DNA of 64,000 nucleotides from Streptomyces sp. DH5 (lineage in GTDB: Bacteria > Actinomycetota > Actinomycetes > Streptomycetales > Streptomycetaceae): positions 62,001-126,000 of the forward strand of contig NZ_JAHWGP010000008.1 of the NCBI RefSeq assembly GCF_020873915.1. The letters run 5' to 3'. Positions 40,310-49,431 of this stretch are shown piece by piece (position 1 is the first letter of the stretch; each line of letters opens with the position of its first letter). A program made the position numbers and the translations under genes. The notes below the pieces were generated by a model, which worked only from the letters and a program-made list of their open reading frames with translations, made no database searches and was not told the origin of the DNA.

Positions 40310-41680
40310 GTGGCAGACCGCACACCCCCGCTCGCCGTCGAGGAACTGCACGCCCTCGTCGCCGCCGGCGAGATCGACACCGTCGTGCTCGCCTTCCCCG
40401 ACATGCAGGGGCGGCTCCAGGGCAAGCGCTTCGCCGCGCGCTTCTTCCTCGACGAGGTGCTCCGGCACGGCACCGAGGGCTGCAACTACCTGCTCGCCGT
40501 CGACGCCGACATGAACACCGTCGACGGCTACGCCATGTCCTCCTGGGAGAGCGGGTACGGCGACTTCGCCATGTACCCCGACCTCGACACCCTGCGCCGG
40601 GTGCCCTGGCACGAGGGCACCGCCCTGGTCGTCGCCGACCTCGCCTGGGCCGACGGCTCCCCGGTCGCCGCCGCCCCCCGGCAGATACTGCGCCGCCAGC
40701 TGGACCGTCTCGCCGCCCTCGGCCACACCGCCCAGGTCGGCACCGAGCTGGAGTTCATCGTCTTCAAGGACACCTACGAACAGGCCTGGGACGCCGGCTA
40801 CCGCGGGCTGACCCCCGCCAACCAGTACAACGTCGACTACTCGGTGCTCGGCACCGGCCGCGTCGAGCCCCTGCTGCGCCGCATCCGCAACGAGATGGCC
40901 GCCGCCGGACTCGCCGTCGAGTCCGCCAAGGGCGAGTGCAACCCCGGCCAGCACGAGATCGTCTTCCGCTACGACGAGGCACTGGTCACCTGCGACCAGC
41001 ACGCCGTCTACAAGACCGGCGCCAAGGAGATCGCCGCCCAGGAGGGCGTCTCGATCACCTTCATGGCCAAGTACGACGAGCGCGAGGGCAACTCCTGCCA
41101 CATCCACCTCTCCCTCGCCGACGCCGCGGGCCACAGCGCCATGCCGGGCTCCGCCGGGGAACCGGACTCCATGTCCACGGTGATGCGCCACTTCCTCGCC
41201 GGACAACTCGCCGCGCTCCGCGAGTTCTCCCTGCTCTACGCCCCGCACATCAACTCCTACAAGCGGTTCCAGCCCGGCTCCTTCGCCCCCACCGCCGTCG
41301 CCTGGGGCCGCGACAACCGCACCTGCGCCCTGCGCGTGGTGGGCCACGGCCGCTCCCTGCGCTTCGAGAACCGGCTGCCCGGCGGCGACGTCAACCCGCA
41401 CCTCGCCGTGGCCGGCATGGTCGCAGCCGGCCTGTACGGCATCGAGCAGAAGCTGGAACTGCCCGAACCCTGCGCGGGCAACGCCTACACGGCCGGCTTC
41501 GAGCACGTCCCCACCACCCTGCGCGAGGCCGCCGAACTGTGGGAGACCAGCGCGATCGCGAAGGCGGCCTTCGGTGAGGAGGTCGTCGCGCACTACCGCA
41601 ACATGGCGCGCGTCGAGACGGACGCCTTCGACGCCGCGGTCACCGACTGGGAGCTGCGCCGCTCCTTCGAACGCATGTGA
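40310..41680 (+). CDS. glnA4: Gamma-glutamylethanolamide synthetase GlnA4 (glutamine synthetase-like)
   Basis: A 456-residue ligase of the glutamine synthetase fold. Short N-terminal domain (LVAAGEIDTVVLAFPDMQGRLQGKR), catalytic domain with GTELEFIVFKDTYEQAW, HEIVFRYDEAL, GNSCHIHLSL and RVVGHGRSLRFENRLPGGDVNPHLA. In S. coelicolor GlnA4 (SCO1613) joins glutamate to ethanolamine with ATP. The neighbours (regulator, permease, ALDH, SDR, C26 hydrolase) fit that role. The GTG start at 40310 is behind gaggaggccc. It does not look like the housekeeping GlnA I because the N-terminal and adenylylation regions differ. Confidence 0.93.
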   Translation: MADRTPPLAVEELHALVAAGEIDTVVLAFPDMQGRLQGKRFAARFFLDEVLRHGTEGCNYLLAVDADMNTVDGYAMSSWESGYGDFAMYPDLDTLRRVPWHEGTALVVADLAWADGSPVAAAPRQILRRQLDRLAALGHTAQVGTELEFIVFKDTYEQAWDAGYRGLTPANQYNVDYSVLGTGRVEPLLRRIRNEMAAAGLAVESAKGECNPGQHEIVFRYDEALVTCDQHAVYKTGAKEIAAQEGVSITFMAKYDEREGNSCHIHLSLADAAGHSAMPGSAGEPDSMSTVMRHFLAGQLAALREFSLLYAPHINSYKRFQPGSFAPTAVAWGRDNRTCALRVVGHGRSLRFENRLPGGDVNPHLAVAGMVAAGLYGIEQKLELPEPCAGNAYTAGFEHVPTTLREAAELWETSAIAKAAFGEEVVAHYRNMARVETDAFDAAVTDWELRRSFERM

Positions 41681-41688
41681 GGCCCACC

Positions 41689-43062
41689 GTGACCGACCAG
41701 CCCACCGAGCTCCAGGTGAGCAACCCCGCGACCGGGGAAGTGTTCGCCACCGTCCCGGCCACCGGCCCCGCCGACGTCGACGCCGCCGTCGTACGCGCCG
41801 CACGCGCGCAGACCGCCTGGGCCGCCCTCGCACCCGGTGACCGGGCCCGGCTGCTGCGCCGGTTCGCCGTCACCGTCGACGAACACCTCGAGGAACTGGC
41901 CCGCCTGGAGGTCCGCGAGGCCGGCCACACCCTCGGCAACGCCCGCTGGGAGGCGGGCAACGTCCGCGACCTGCTCGACTACGCGGCCGGGGGAGTGGAA
42001 CGCCTCACCGGCCGCCAGATCCCCGTCCCGGGCGGGGTGGACGTCACCTTCCTCGAACCCCTCGGCGTCGTCGGCGTCATCGCCCCCTGGAACTTCCCGA
42101 TGCCCATCGCGGCCTGGGGCACCGCCCCCGCCCTCGCCGCGGGCAACGCGGTGCTCCTCAAACCCGCCGAGACCACCCCCCTCACCGCCCTGCGCCTGGC
42201 CGGACTCGCCCTGACGGCGGGCCTGCCCGAGGGCCTCTTCCAGGTGCTCCCCGGCCACGGTCCCGTCACCGGGAACGCCCTCGTCGAACACCCCGGCGTC
42301 GCCAAGATCGTGTTCACCGGATCGACGGCCGTCGGCAAACAGGTGTGGGCCGGGGGCGCGAACCACCTCAAGCGCGTCACCCTCGAACTCGGCGGCAAGA
42401 GCCCCAACATCGTCTTCGCCGACGCCGACCTGGAGGCCGCCGCGGCCGCCACCCCCATGTCCTTCCTCGACAACGCCGGGCAGGACTGCTGCGCCCGCAC
42501 CCGCATCCTCGTCGAGCGCTCCGTCCACGACCGGTTCCTGGACCTGCTCGCGCCCGCGATCGAGGCGGTCCGGGTGGGCGACCCGGCCGACGAGACCGTG
42601 GACATGGGCCCGCTGATCTCCCGCGCCCAGCTCGACCGCGTCCGCTCCTACGGCACCGACGCCCTCGACGGCATCCGCGGCAAGGCCCCCGAAGGCCCCG
42701 GCCACTGGTTCCCGCCGACCGTCCTCACCGGCGTCGACCCCCACGCCCGCGTCGCCGTCGAGGAGGTCTTCGGTCCCGTCGCCGTCGTCCTCCCCTTCGA
42801 CGACGAGGCCGACGCCGTACGCCTGGCCAACGCCACCGAGTACGGCCTCTCCGGCTCCCTGTGGACCCGCGACGTCGGCCGTGCCCTGCGCGTCAGCCGG
42901 GCGGTCCGCGCCGGGAACCTGTCCGTCAACTCCCACTCCAGCGTCCGCTACTGCACCCCGTTCGGAGGCTTCAAGCAGTCCGGTGTCGGCCGCGAACTCG
43001 GCCCGGACGCGCTGACCGCCTTCACCGAGACCAAGAACGTCTTCATCAGCACGGAGGCCTGA
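41689..43062 (+). CDS. Aldehyde dehydrogenase
   Basis: A 457-residue NAD(P)-dependent ALDH. Catalytic Cys in DNAGQDCCARTRI, general base Glu in LELGGKSPNI, cofactor residues in PWNFPMPIAAWGTAPALAAGN and FTGSTAVGKQV. The GTG at 41689 has tgagg about 6 nt upstream; a GTG 12 nt earlier overlaps the glnA4 stop and is less likely. Predicted to oxidise the aldehyde from gamma-glutamylethanolamide. It is 8 bp after glnA4 and 6 bp before the SDR. Confidence 0.93.
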   Translation: MTDQPTELQVSNPATGEVFATVPATGPADVDAAVVRAARAQTAWAALAPGDRARLLRRFAVTVDEHLEELARLEVREAGHTLGNARWEAGNVRDLLDYAAGGVERLTGRQIPVPGGVDVTFLEPLGVVGVIAPWNFPMPIAAWGTAPALAAGNAVLLKPAETTPLTALRLAGLALTAGLPEGLFQVLPGHGPVTGNALVEHPGVAKIVFTGSTAVGKQVWAGGANHLKRVTLELGGKSPNIVFADADLEAAAAATPMSFLDNAGQDCCARTRILVERSVHDRFLDLLAPAIEAVRVGDPADETVDMGPLISRAQLDRVRSYGTDALDGIRGKAPEGPGHWFPPTVLTGVDPHARVAVEEVFGPVAVVLPFDDEADAVRLANATEYGLSGSLWTRDVGRALRVSRAVRAGNLSVNSHSSVRYCTPFGGFKQSGVGRELGPDALTAFTETKNVFISTEA

Positions 43063-43068
43063 GCGCAC

Positions 43069-43851
43069 ATGAGCGAAGAGAACATCTGCCGCCGCCTGAC
43101 CGGCCGCACCGCCGTGGTCACCGGAGCCGGCAGCGGCATCGGTCTCGCCACGGCCCGCCGGCTCGCCTCCGAGGGCGCCCACCTCGTCTGCGGCGACGTG
43201 GACGAGGTGCGCGGGAAGGCCGCCGCGGAGGAGACCGGCGGCATCTTCGTCGACGTCGACGTCACCGACCCCGAGCAGGTCGAGGCACTCTTCCGGACGG
43301 CGTACGACACCTACGGCAGCGTCGACGTCGCCTTCAACAACGCCGGCATCTCGCCGCCCGACGACGACTCCATCCTGGAGACCGGCCTCGACGCCTGGAA
43401 GCGCGTCCAGGAGGTCAACCTCACCTCCGTCTACCTGTGCTGCAAGGCCGCCATCCCCTACATGCGACGCCAGGGCAAGGGCTCCATCATCAACACCGCC
43501 TCCTTCGTGGCCCGGATGGGCGCGGCCACCTCGCAGATCTCCTACACCGCCTCCAAGGGCGGCGTCCTCGCCATGTCCCGCGAACTCGGCGTGCAGTTCG
43601 CCCGCGAGGGCATCCGCGTCAACGCCCTGTGCCCCGGACCGGTCAACACCCCGCTGCTGCGCGAGCTGTTCGCCAAGGACCCCGAGCGCGCGGCCCGCCG
43701 CCTCGTCCACATCCCGCTCGGCCGGTTCGCCGAGGCCGAGGAGATCGCCGCCGCCGTCGCCTTCCTGGCCAGCGACGACTCCTCCTTCGTCAACGCCACC
43801 GACTTCCTGGTGGACGGCGGGATCTCGGGGGCGTACGTCACGCCCCTCTAG
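43069..43851 (+). CDS. Short-chain dehydrogenase/reductase
   Basis: A 260-residue classical SDR. Cofactor motif VVTGAGSGIGLATA (about residues 15-28), NNAG at about 89, and the active-site Tyr-Lys pair in ISYTASKGG. The ATG at 43069 is 6 bp downstream of the ALDH stop. Placed with GlnA4 and ALDH, it probably oxidises the hydroxyl of gamma-glutamylethanolamide to the aldehyde for the ALDH; this is inference. Confidence 0.9.
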   Translation: MSEENICRRLTGRTAVVTGAGSGIGLATARRLASEGAHLVCGDVDEVRGKAAAEETGGIFVDVDVTDPEQVEALFRTAYDTYGSVDVAFNNAGISPPDDDSILETGLDAWKRVQEVNLTSVYLCCKAAIPYMRRQGKGSIINTASFVARMGAATSQISYTASKGGVLAMSRELGVQFAREGIRVNALCPGPVNTPLLRELFAKDPERAARRLVHIPLGRFAEAEEIAAAVAFLASDDSSFVNATDFLVDGGISGAYVTPL

Positions 43852-43860
43852 CGAGAGCCC

Positions 43861-43866
43861 TACAGT
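43861..43866 (+). promoter_or_regulatory. -10 box for a leaderless DUF2510 transcript
   Basis: TACAGT ends 6 bp before the ATG at 43873, and lies 9 bp after the SDR stop. The interval has no Shine-Dalgarno. Confidence 0.42.
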
Positions 43867-43872
43867 GCCGGG

Positions 43873-44781
43873 ATGAGCATGACGTCCCCGCCCGGCTGGT
43901 ACCGCGATCCGCACGCCCCGCACCTGGAACGCTGGTGGGACGGCACGGCCTGGTCCGAGCACCGGCGTACGCCCGGGGCTCCCGCCGCGCCGCCGGCCCC
44001 GTCCGCGGGCGGCACGGGCGGTACCGGCCGTGCGAAGGCGGTCGCCCTGACCACCGCGGCGGCCGTGCTCGTCGCCGCGATCGTCACCGGCGCGGTGGCC
44101 CTCGGCGGCGACGACGGCGACCCGGGGGCGCGCACCGGCCCGGCCACCGGCACCGCCACCCCGGCCGGCGGGCCCTCGTCACCGTCCACGCCGGAGCCGC
44201 CCGCCGACGACCCGGCCGTCGTCGAGGACGAACTCAACGGCGTCACCTTCCCGCTCCTCGACGGCTGGGTCCGGCCCCGGCACGTCGCCGACGAGGACGT
44301 CGTCATGACCACCGACGGCACCTACGACTGCCCCGGCGAGGGCTCCGTCTGCCGCCACGGCCTCGTCATCTCCCGCACCGTCACCGAGCGCGACACCGCC
44401 TCGCCGGAGGCGCTCGCCAAGGAGGACATCCCCGAGGCGGCCGACGCCGCCTTCGACGAGGACGGCCTCGGCCGGCGCCCGTACGGGGGCCTGGAGTCCC
44501 ACGAGGTCGTGAAGTCCGGCCCGGTCGCGGTGGCGGGCCGCGCCGGATACCTGGTGCGCTGGCGCGTCACCACCGCCGAGGGCCCCGGCGGCTACGTGCA
44601 GTCGATGGTGTTCCCCTCCAGCGTCGGCACCGAGGCACCGGTCCTCGTCCGGTACGTGTTCGACGCGGGGGAGGACGGCCCGCCCCCGGCCGACATGGAC
44701 CGCATCACCAAGGGCATCCGCCCGGTCACCGACCAGGCGACGCCCGGCGGGGTCGGCAGCAGCGTCGGCCCGCCGGGCTGA
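43873..44781 (+). CDS. DUF2510 membrane-anchored protein
   Basis: A 302-residue protein. N-terminal DUF2510 motif (PPGWYRDPHAPHLERWWDGTAWSEH, residues 5-30), a Gly/Pro/Ala linker, one transmembrane helix (about 56-78) and an extracellular domain with a Cys pair (DCPGEGSVCRHG) and a low-complexity Thr/Pro spacer. DUF2510 is a short motif on many actinobacterial membrane proteins; the outside domain is not one I know. It converges with the gene at 44786, with only 4 bp between them. Confidence 0.75.
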   Translation: MSMTSPPGWYRDPHAPHLERWWDGTAWSEHRRTPGAPAAPPAPSAGGTGGTGRAKAVALTTAAAVLVAAIVTGAVALGGDDGDPGARTGPATGTATPAGGPSSPSTPEPPADDPAVVEDELNGVTFPLLDGWVRPRHVADEDVVMTTDGTYDCPGEGSVCRHGLVISRTVTERDTASPEALAKEDIPEAADAAFDEDGLGRRPYGGLESHEVVKSGPVAVAGRAGYLVRWRVTTAEGPGGYVQSMVFPSSVGTEAPVLVRYVFDAGEDGPPPADMDRITKGIRPVTDQATPGGVGSSVGPPG

Positions 44782-44785
44782 ACCG

Positions 44786-45988
44786 TCACAGGAAGGCGTG
44801 CCCCTCGCCCCGGTAGGTCGGCACCGTCGCCGTCACCGCGTCGCCCTCCACCAGGTGGAGCGCGTCGAACCGCTCGCACAGCTCCCCCGCCTTGGCGTGC
44901 CGGAACCACACCCGGTCGCCGATCAGCAGATCGTCGGCGGGGGAGCCCAGCAGCGGGGTCTGCACCTCGCCGGCCCCCTCCTGCGGGTCGTACCGCAGGC
45001 CCTCGGGCAGATACGGCACCGGCAGCCGGTCGGCGCCGGGAGCGCCGGACGCCGGATAGCCCCCGCCGAGCACCGTCACCACACCGACGCCCGGCCGCCG
45101 CACGACGGGCAGCGCGAAGAGCGCCGCAGGACGCCCGCTGAACGACGTGTAGTTGTCGAACAGCCGCGGCACGTACAGCCCCGAACCGGCCGCGATCTCC
45201 GTGACCGCGTCCTCCGCGGCGGTGTGCTGCACACTGCCCGTGCCGCCGCCGTTGACGAACTCCAGGTCCGGTACGACCTCCCGCACCGCCCGCACCACCG
45301 CCGCACGCCGCTCGGCGAGCTCCCGGCGCGCGGCGGACTGCATCAGCCGTACCGCGCGGGACCGCAGCGGCCGCCCGGCCACCGCGTCGCCCACCCCGGC
45401 CACATGACCCTCGTACGCCATGATCCCCACCACCCTGAACCCGGGCCGCCGGGACACGGCGCGCGCGAGCTCGGCGACCTCGGCGGGGGAGTGCCGCGGG
45501 GAACGCCGGGCACCGACCCGCACCCGCCCGCCGAACAGCCTGAGCGCCGTGTCCAGCTCCAGGCACACCCGCACGACCTCGTCGCCGCCCGCGCGGGAGG
45601 CGTCGATCAGGTCCAGTTGCACCGGATCGTCGACCATGACCGTCACGGCGGCGGCGAGCTTGGGATCGGCGGCCAGCTCCGCGTAGCCGGCCCGGTCGGC
45701 GGACGGATAGGCGAGGAGGACGTCGTCGAAACCGGAGCGGGCCAGCCACAGGGACTCGGCGAGGGTGAACGACATGACGCCCGCGAAACCGTCCCGGGCC
45801 AGCACCCGTTCCAGCAGCGCCCGGCAGCGTACGGACTTGCTGGCGACCCGGACCGGTTTGCCCCCGGCCCTGCGGACCAGGTCGTCCGCGTTGGCGTCGA
45901 AGGCGTCCAGGTCCACGATCGCGAGAGGGGCTTCCAGCGGGGCGGTGGCCCTGTCGTAACGGGCACGGTCAGCGGCGCGCGCAGTCAT
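44786..45988 (-). CDS. Alanine racemase N-terminal-fold PLP enzyme (amino acid deaminase/aldolase-type)
   Basis: A 400-residue PLP-dependent enzyme related to D-threonine aldolase/D-serine deaminase. The PLP lysine is expected in KPVRVASKSVR (residues about 44-54); downstream segments include YEGHVAG, VNGGGTGSV, GSGLYVPRLFDNY and a C-terminal domain with PVPYLPEGL and GDRVWFRHAKAGE, where His could bind a metal. It may act on D-amino acids. The ATG at 45988 is unremarkable. I cannot pick between aldolase and deaminase from sequence. Confidence 0.82.
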   Translation of the reverse strand: MTARAADRARYDRATAPLEAPLAIVDLDAFDANADDLVRRAGGKPVRVASKSVRCRALLERVLARDGFAGVMSFTLAESLWLARSGFDDVLLAYPSADRAGYAELAADPKLAAAVTVMVDDPVQLDLIDASRAGGDEVVRVCLELDTALRLFGGRVRVGARRSPRHSPAEVAELARAVSRRPGFRVVGIMAYEGHVAGVGDAVAGRPLRSRAVRLMQSAARRELAERRAAVVRAVREVVPDLEFVNGGGTGSVQHTAAEDAVTEIAAGSGLYVPRLFDNYTSFSGRPAALFALPVVRRPGVGVVTVLGGGYPASGAPGADRLPVPYLPEGLRYDPQEGAGEVQTPLLGSPADDLLIGDRVWFRHAKAGELCERFDALHLVEGDAVTATVPTYRGEGHAFL

Positions 45989-46259
45989 GACCGCAGCCTG
46001 CCAGACAGGATTACCGCAGGGTAGGGGGACGTTCCGGGCAGATGCCGCGGGCCTGCGGACTGGTTCCCGTCCGACGCGGATCACGCCGTAGAGTGACGCG
46101 CACGCACGGCGGATCGGGGCCGGCCCGGCAGTCCGGGCGGGATGACGCGCCGTCGGTGCGGGTATCTGTGCCCGGGACGAGTCCGTGCCGGGCCCCTGGC
46201 AGCGACAACGCCGGCCCGCGCAGGCAGGAACGGCCCGGGCACGAGGAAACGGGGGGTGC

Positions 46260-48170
46260 ATGAGCACGGAAGCGCGCCGCGCCTCCCTCCCTCCGCGCCC
46301 CTCCGTCCCCCCGCGCCCCTCCGTCCCTCCGGCCCCGCAGGCCAGGACCTCCGGCGGCCCGGGAGCCTTCGCCACCCGCGAGCCGGCCCACGACGCCGGC
46401 ACACCCTCCGAGGTACCGGCGCACACCCCCCGGGGCAGCACCGCCGCCGCGGACGAGCGGACCCGCACCGGGCCGACGCCCCCGCCGTCCGCCGCCACCG
46501 GACCGGCCGGGCGTGACGGCGCCACCCCGGCAACCGGTCCTCGCCGGGCCCCGGGCGAGCCCGGTGGCACCCGCGCCACGGGAATCCCGTCGGCCGGCAC
46601 CGGCCCCGACGGGCGCAGTGAGGCCGCCGGTCCTCCCGGGAGGCCGCCGCGCGACACGGGTCACGGCGGCACCGGGCCGTCGCGGCCGTCGGCAGGCGGC
46701 ACCGGGCCGTCGCAGCCGTCGGCAGGCGGCACCGGGCCGGGTGCGCCCGGCGGTACGGGGGGTGCGGCGGACGCCTCTGCCGACGATGCCCCAGGCACCG
46801 GTCCCCAGGGGCGCCGTGGGGGCGTGAGCGCGGCTCCCGCGGACGGTGACGGTCGTACCGGCGACGCGGTCGCCGGTCGCCGGGGAGCCGCCTCCGACGT
46901 GTCCCGGGCGGGCCCGCGGGGCACGGCGTCCGGTGCACCGGACCCCGCGGGGCCTCCGCCGCCGCGCACCTCCGCCCGGTTCCCGGACGCACCGCCGCCG
47001 CGGGCCTCCGCCCGGTTCCCCGACGCCCCGCCGACCGTGGGCCGGGGCCTGCGCTCCCCCGGCGCCCCGCCCGTCGTACCGCCGCAGCCCGCCCACCGGC
47101 CCGCCGCAGGAGGCGCCGCCGCTCCCGCGGAGACCGCGTCCGAGACCACCACCCGCCTGCGTCCCGTCCCCGCTCACCCCACGGACCGGCCGCGCCCGAC
47201 GCCGCCCGGTCCCCGCACGGACCACGGCGGGCGACGCCCTGCCGGCACGGCCGCCGGTAGCGGCGAGCCGCACCCCGGCGGCGCCCCCGATCCCACGCTG
47301 TCCTGGAGCGCGCCCATGGCGCAGGGCGGTGTACCCGGGCCCGGACGGACCACCGTCGTGTCGTTCGGGGAGCCGGAGGGATACGACGAGAACGCGCGGC
47401 CACGGCCGCTCGGACACCGCAGCCGGTCGCAGATCGTGGCCGCGGCGGCCTGCCTCGTCCTCGGGACGGGGCTCATCAGCGGTGCCGTCACCGGCAGTTG
47501 GCTCGCCGACGGCTCCGAGGGGCCCGCCGCCCGGCACGGCTTCACCGCCGCCGGCGCCCTGTGGCACAACGTGCCCGTCGACCAGCTGTTCCCGCCCACC
47601 CTCCAGGGCGAGGGCGCGGGCCCCGGCAACGCCGACCGTTCCTGGACGCGCGTCGCCGTGGCCCCCGACAGCGGCTGCAAGGGCGCCTTCGACCCCCTGC
47701 TGCGCAAGGTCCTCGACCCCGTCGGCTGCGCCCGCCTGCTGCGCGCCACCTACACCGATGCCACCCAGAGCCATGTCACCACCGTCGGCCTGCTGTTCAC
47801 GGATGCCGACGTCGCCGCCATGAGCGCCCTCGCCCGCCGCTTCGACACCGAACGCCTGGACCGCCGTACCGACCTGCTGCCCATGCCGTACGCGGCCGAG
47901 GGCACCGCCGCCGAGGGCTTCGGCCCCGGACAGCGCGCCTCCTGGGCGATCTCCGTCCTCACCGACGCCCCCGTCGTCGTCTACGCCGTCACCGGCTGGG
48001 CCGACGGCCGTACCGTCGACCCTCCGCAACCCGCCCGGGACGCCATGGAGTCCGGAGCCGGCACCGGCCCCGCCCGGGCAGGCCTCGGCCACGAGGCACA
48101 AGGACTCGCCGACCGCATGGAGCGGGCCCTGCGCAAGAAGGCGGGCACCGCGACGGAGCAGCCGTCATGA
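46260..48170 (+). CDS. Large proline-rich membrane protein next to a mycosin-type protease
   Basis: A 636-residue protein. Residues 1-390 are an extremely Pro/Gly/Ala/Thr-rich, presumably disordered region with internal repeats (10-residue GGTGPSRPSA units at 46665-46740; a 12-residue PPPRTSARFPDA pair at about 46966-47037). Then one transmembrane helix (IVAAAACLVLGTGLISGAVTG) and a roughly 200-residue extracytoplasmic domain with Cys residues (SGCKGAF, VGCARLL). The ATG at 46260 has gaggaaac upstream. The stop overlaps the protease gene by 4 bp, so the two are co-translated. It resembles the idea of an EccB-like partner but I see no homology. Confidence 0.7.
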   Translation: MSTEARRASLPPRPSVPPRPSVPPAPQARTSGGPGAFATREPAHDAGTPSEVPAHTPRGSTAAADERTRTGPTPPPSAATGPAGRDGATPATGPRRAPGEPGGTRATGIPSAGTGPDGRSEAAGPPGRPPRDTGHGGTGPSRPSAGGTGPSQPSAGGTGPGAPGGTGGAADASADDAPGTGPQGRRGGVSAAPADGDGRTGDAVAGRRGAASDVSRAGPRGTASGAPDPAGPPPPRTSARFPDAPPPRASARFPDAPPTVGRGLRSPGAPPVVPPQPAHRPAAGGAAAPAETASETTTRLRPVPAHPTDRPRPTPPGPRTDHGGRRPAGTAAGSGEPHPGGAPDPTLSWSAPMAQGGVPGPGRTTVVSFGEPEGYDENARPRPLGHRSRSQIVAAAACLVLGTGLISGAVTGSWLADGSEGPAARHGFTAAGALWHNVPVDQLFPPTLQGEGAGPGNADRSWTRVAVAPDSGCKGAFDPLLRKVLDPVGCARLLRATYTDATQSHVTTVGLLFTDADVAAMSALARRFDTERLDRRTDLLPMPYAAEGTAAEGFGPGQRASWAISVLTDAPVVVYAVTGWADGRTVDPPQPARDAMESGAGTGPARAGLGHEAQGLADRMERALRKKAGTATEQPS

Positions 48171-49348
48171 GCCCCCTCACCGGCAGACGCCCCGCCGCGG
48201 CCCTCGGCGCCCTCCTCACCGCGACGCTCCTCCTCCTGCCCGCCGCCCCCGCGCACGCCGACGGCATCCGCGTCCGGCAGTGGAGCCTGGAGGCCATGCA
48301 CACCGAGGAGGCGTGGCAGACCACCAAGGGCGCCGGCGTCACCGTCGCCGTCCTGGACACCGGCGTCGAGGCCGACCATCCAGACCTCGACGGCAACGTG
48401 CTCCCCGGCAAGGACCTCGTCGGCTTCGGAGCCCGCGAGGGCGACCGCGCCTGGGCCCGCCACGGCACCGCCATGGCCGGCATCATCGCCGGTCACGGCC
48501 ACGGCCCCGGCAACGCCGAAGGCGTCATGGGCATCGCGCCCGAGGCGAGGATCCTCCCCGTCCGGGTGATCCTGGAGGACGGCGACCCCTCCCGCGCCAA
48601 GGCCCGCAGCACCCGCGGCAACGCCCTCGCCGAGGGCATCCGCTGGGCCGCCGACAACGGCGCCGACATCATCAACCTCTCCCTCGGCGACGACTCCGCC
48701 TCCGCCCACCCCGAACCCGGCGAGGACGAGGCCATCCAGTACGCCCTGCGCAAGGGCGTGGTCGTGGTCGCCTCCGCCGGGAACGGCGGCGAGAAGGGCG
48801 ACCGCGTCTCCTACCCGGCCGCCTACCCCGGCGTCATCGCCGTGACCGCCGTCGACCGCTACGGCACCCGCGCCCCGTTCTCCACCCGCCGCTGGTACGC
48901 GACGGTCAGCGCCCCCGGCGTCGACGTGATCATCGCCGACCCCGACCACAAGTACTACGAGGGCTGGGGCACCAGTGCCGCCGCCGCGTTCGTCTCCGGC
49001 GCCGTCGCCCTGGTCGAGGCGGCCCACCCGGGCCTGGCCCCGGCCCAGATCAAGCGGCTCCTGGAGGACACCGCCCGCGACGCCCCCGACGGCGGCCGCG
49101 ACGACTCCCGGGGCTTCGGCTTCGTCGACCCGGCCGCCGCGATCGAGGCCGCGGCCCATCTGGAGCCGGACGGCCTGAGATCGGCCGCCTACGGCGAGAA
49201 GTACTTCGGGCCCGGCCCGGACACCGGCGAGCCCGACGACGGCACCGCCGACTGGGCCGCCCCCCTCGCGGGCGGAGCCGGCGGCGTCCTGCTGGTCGCC
49301 ACGGTCGTCCTGTGGCGCGGCAGCCGAACGGAGCAGCGCGAGCCATAG
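48167..49348 (+). CDS. Mycosin-like (S8 subtilase) membrane protease
   Basis: A 393-residue subtilase. Signal peptide (residues 1-31, ending AHA), catalytic Asp in VAVLDTGVEADHPDLDG, His in RHGTAMAGIIAG, oxyanion Asn in VASAGNGGE, Ser in GWGTSAAAAFVSG, and a C-terminal transmembrane helix (APLAGGAGGVLLVATVVLW). This domain order is that of mycosins (MycP), the proteases of type VII secretion systems. No other ESX genes (EccB/C/D, WXG100) are in the window, so it is orphan apart from the membrane protein it is coupled to. Confidence 0.9.
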   Translation: MSPLTGRRPAAALGALLTATLLLLPAAPAHADGIRVRQWSLEAMHTEEAWQTTKGAGVTVAVLDTGVEADHPDLDGNVLPGKDLVGFGAREGDRAWARHGTAMAGIIAGHGHGPGNAEGVMGIAPEARILPVRVILEDGDPSRAKARSTRGNALAEGIRWAADNGADIINLSLGDDSASAHPEPGEDEAIQYALRKGVVVVASAGNGGEKGDRVSYPAAYPGVIAVTAVDRYGTRAPFSTRRWYATVSAPGVDVIIADPDHKYYEGWGTSAAAAFVSGAVALVEAAHPGLAPAQIKRLLEDTARDAPDGGRDDSRGFGFVDPAAAIEAAAHLEPDGLRSAAYGEKYFGPGPDTGEPDDGTADWAAPLAGGAGGVLLVATVVLWRGSRTEQREP

Positions 49349-49431
49349 CGGCCGGGAGGCCCGGACGGCGGGGCCGGACCGGTGCCGGGGACGTGCGCGG
49401 GCCGCTGCCGCCGGCGTGCGGGCGCTGCCGC

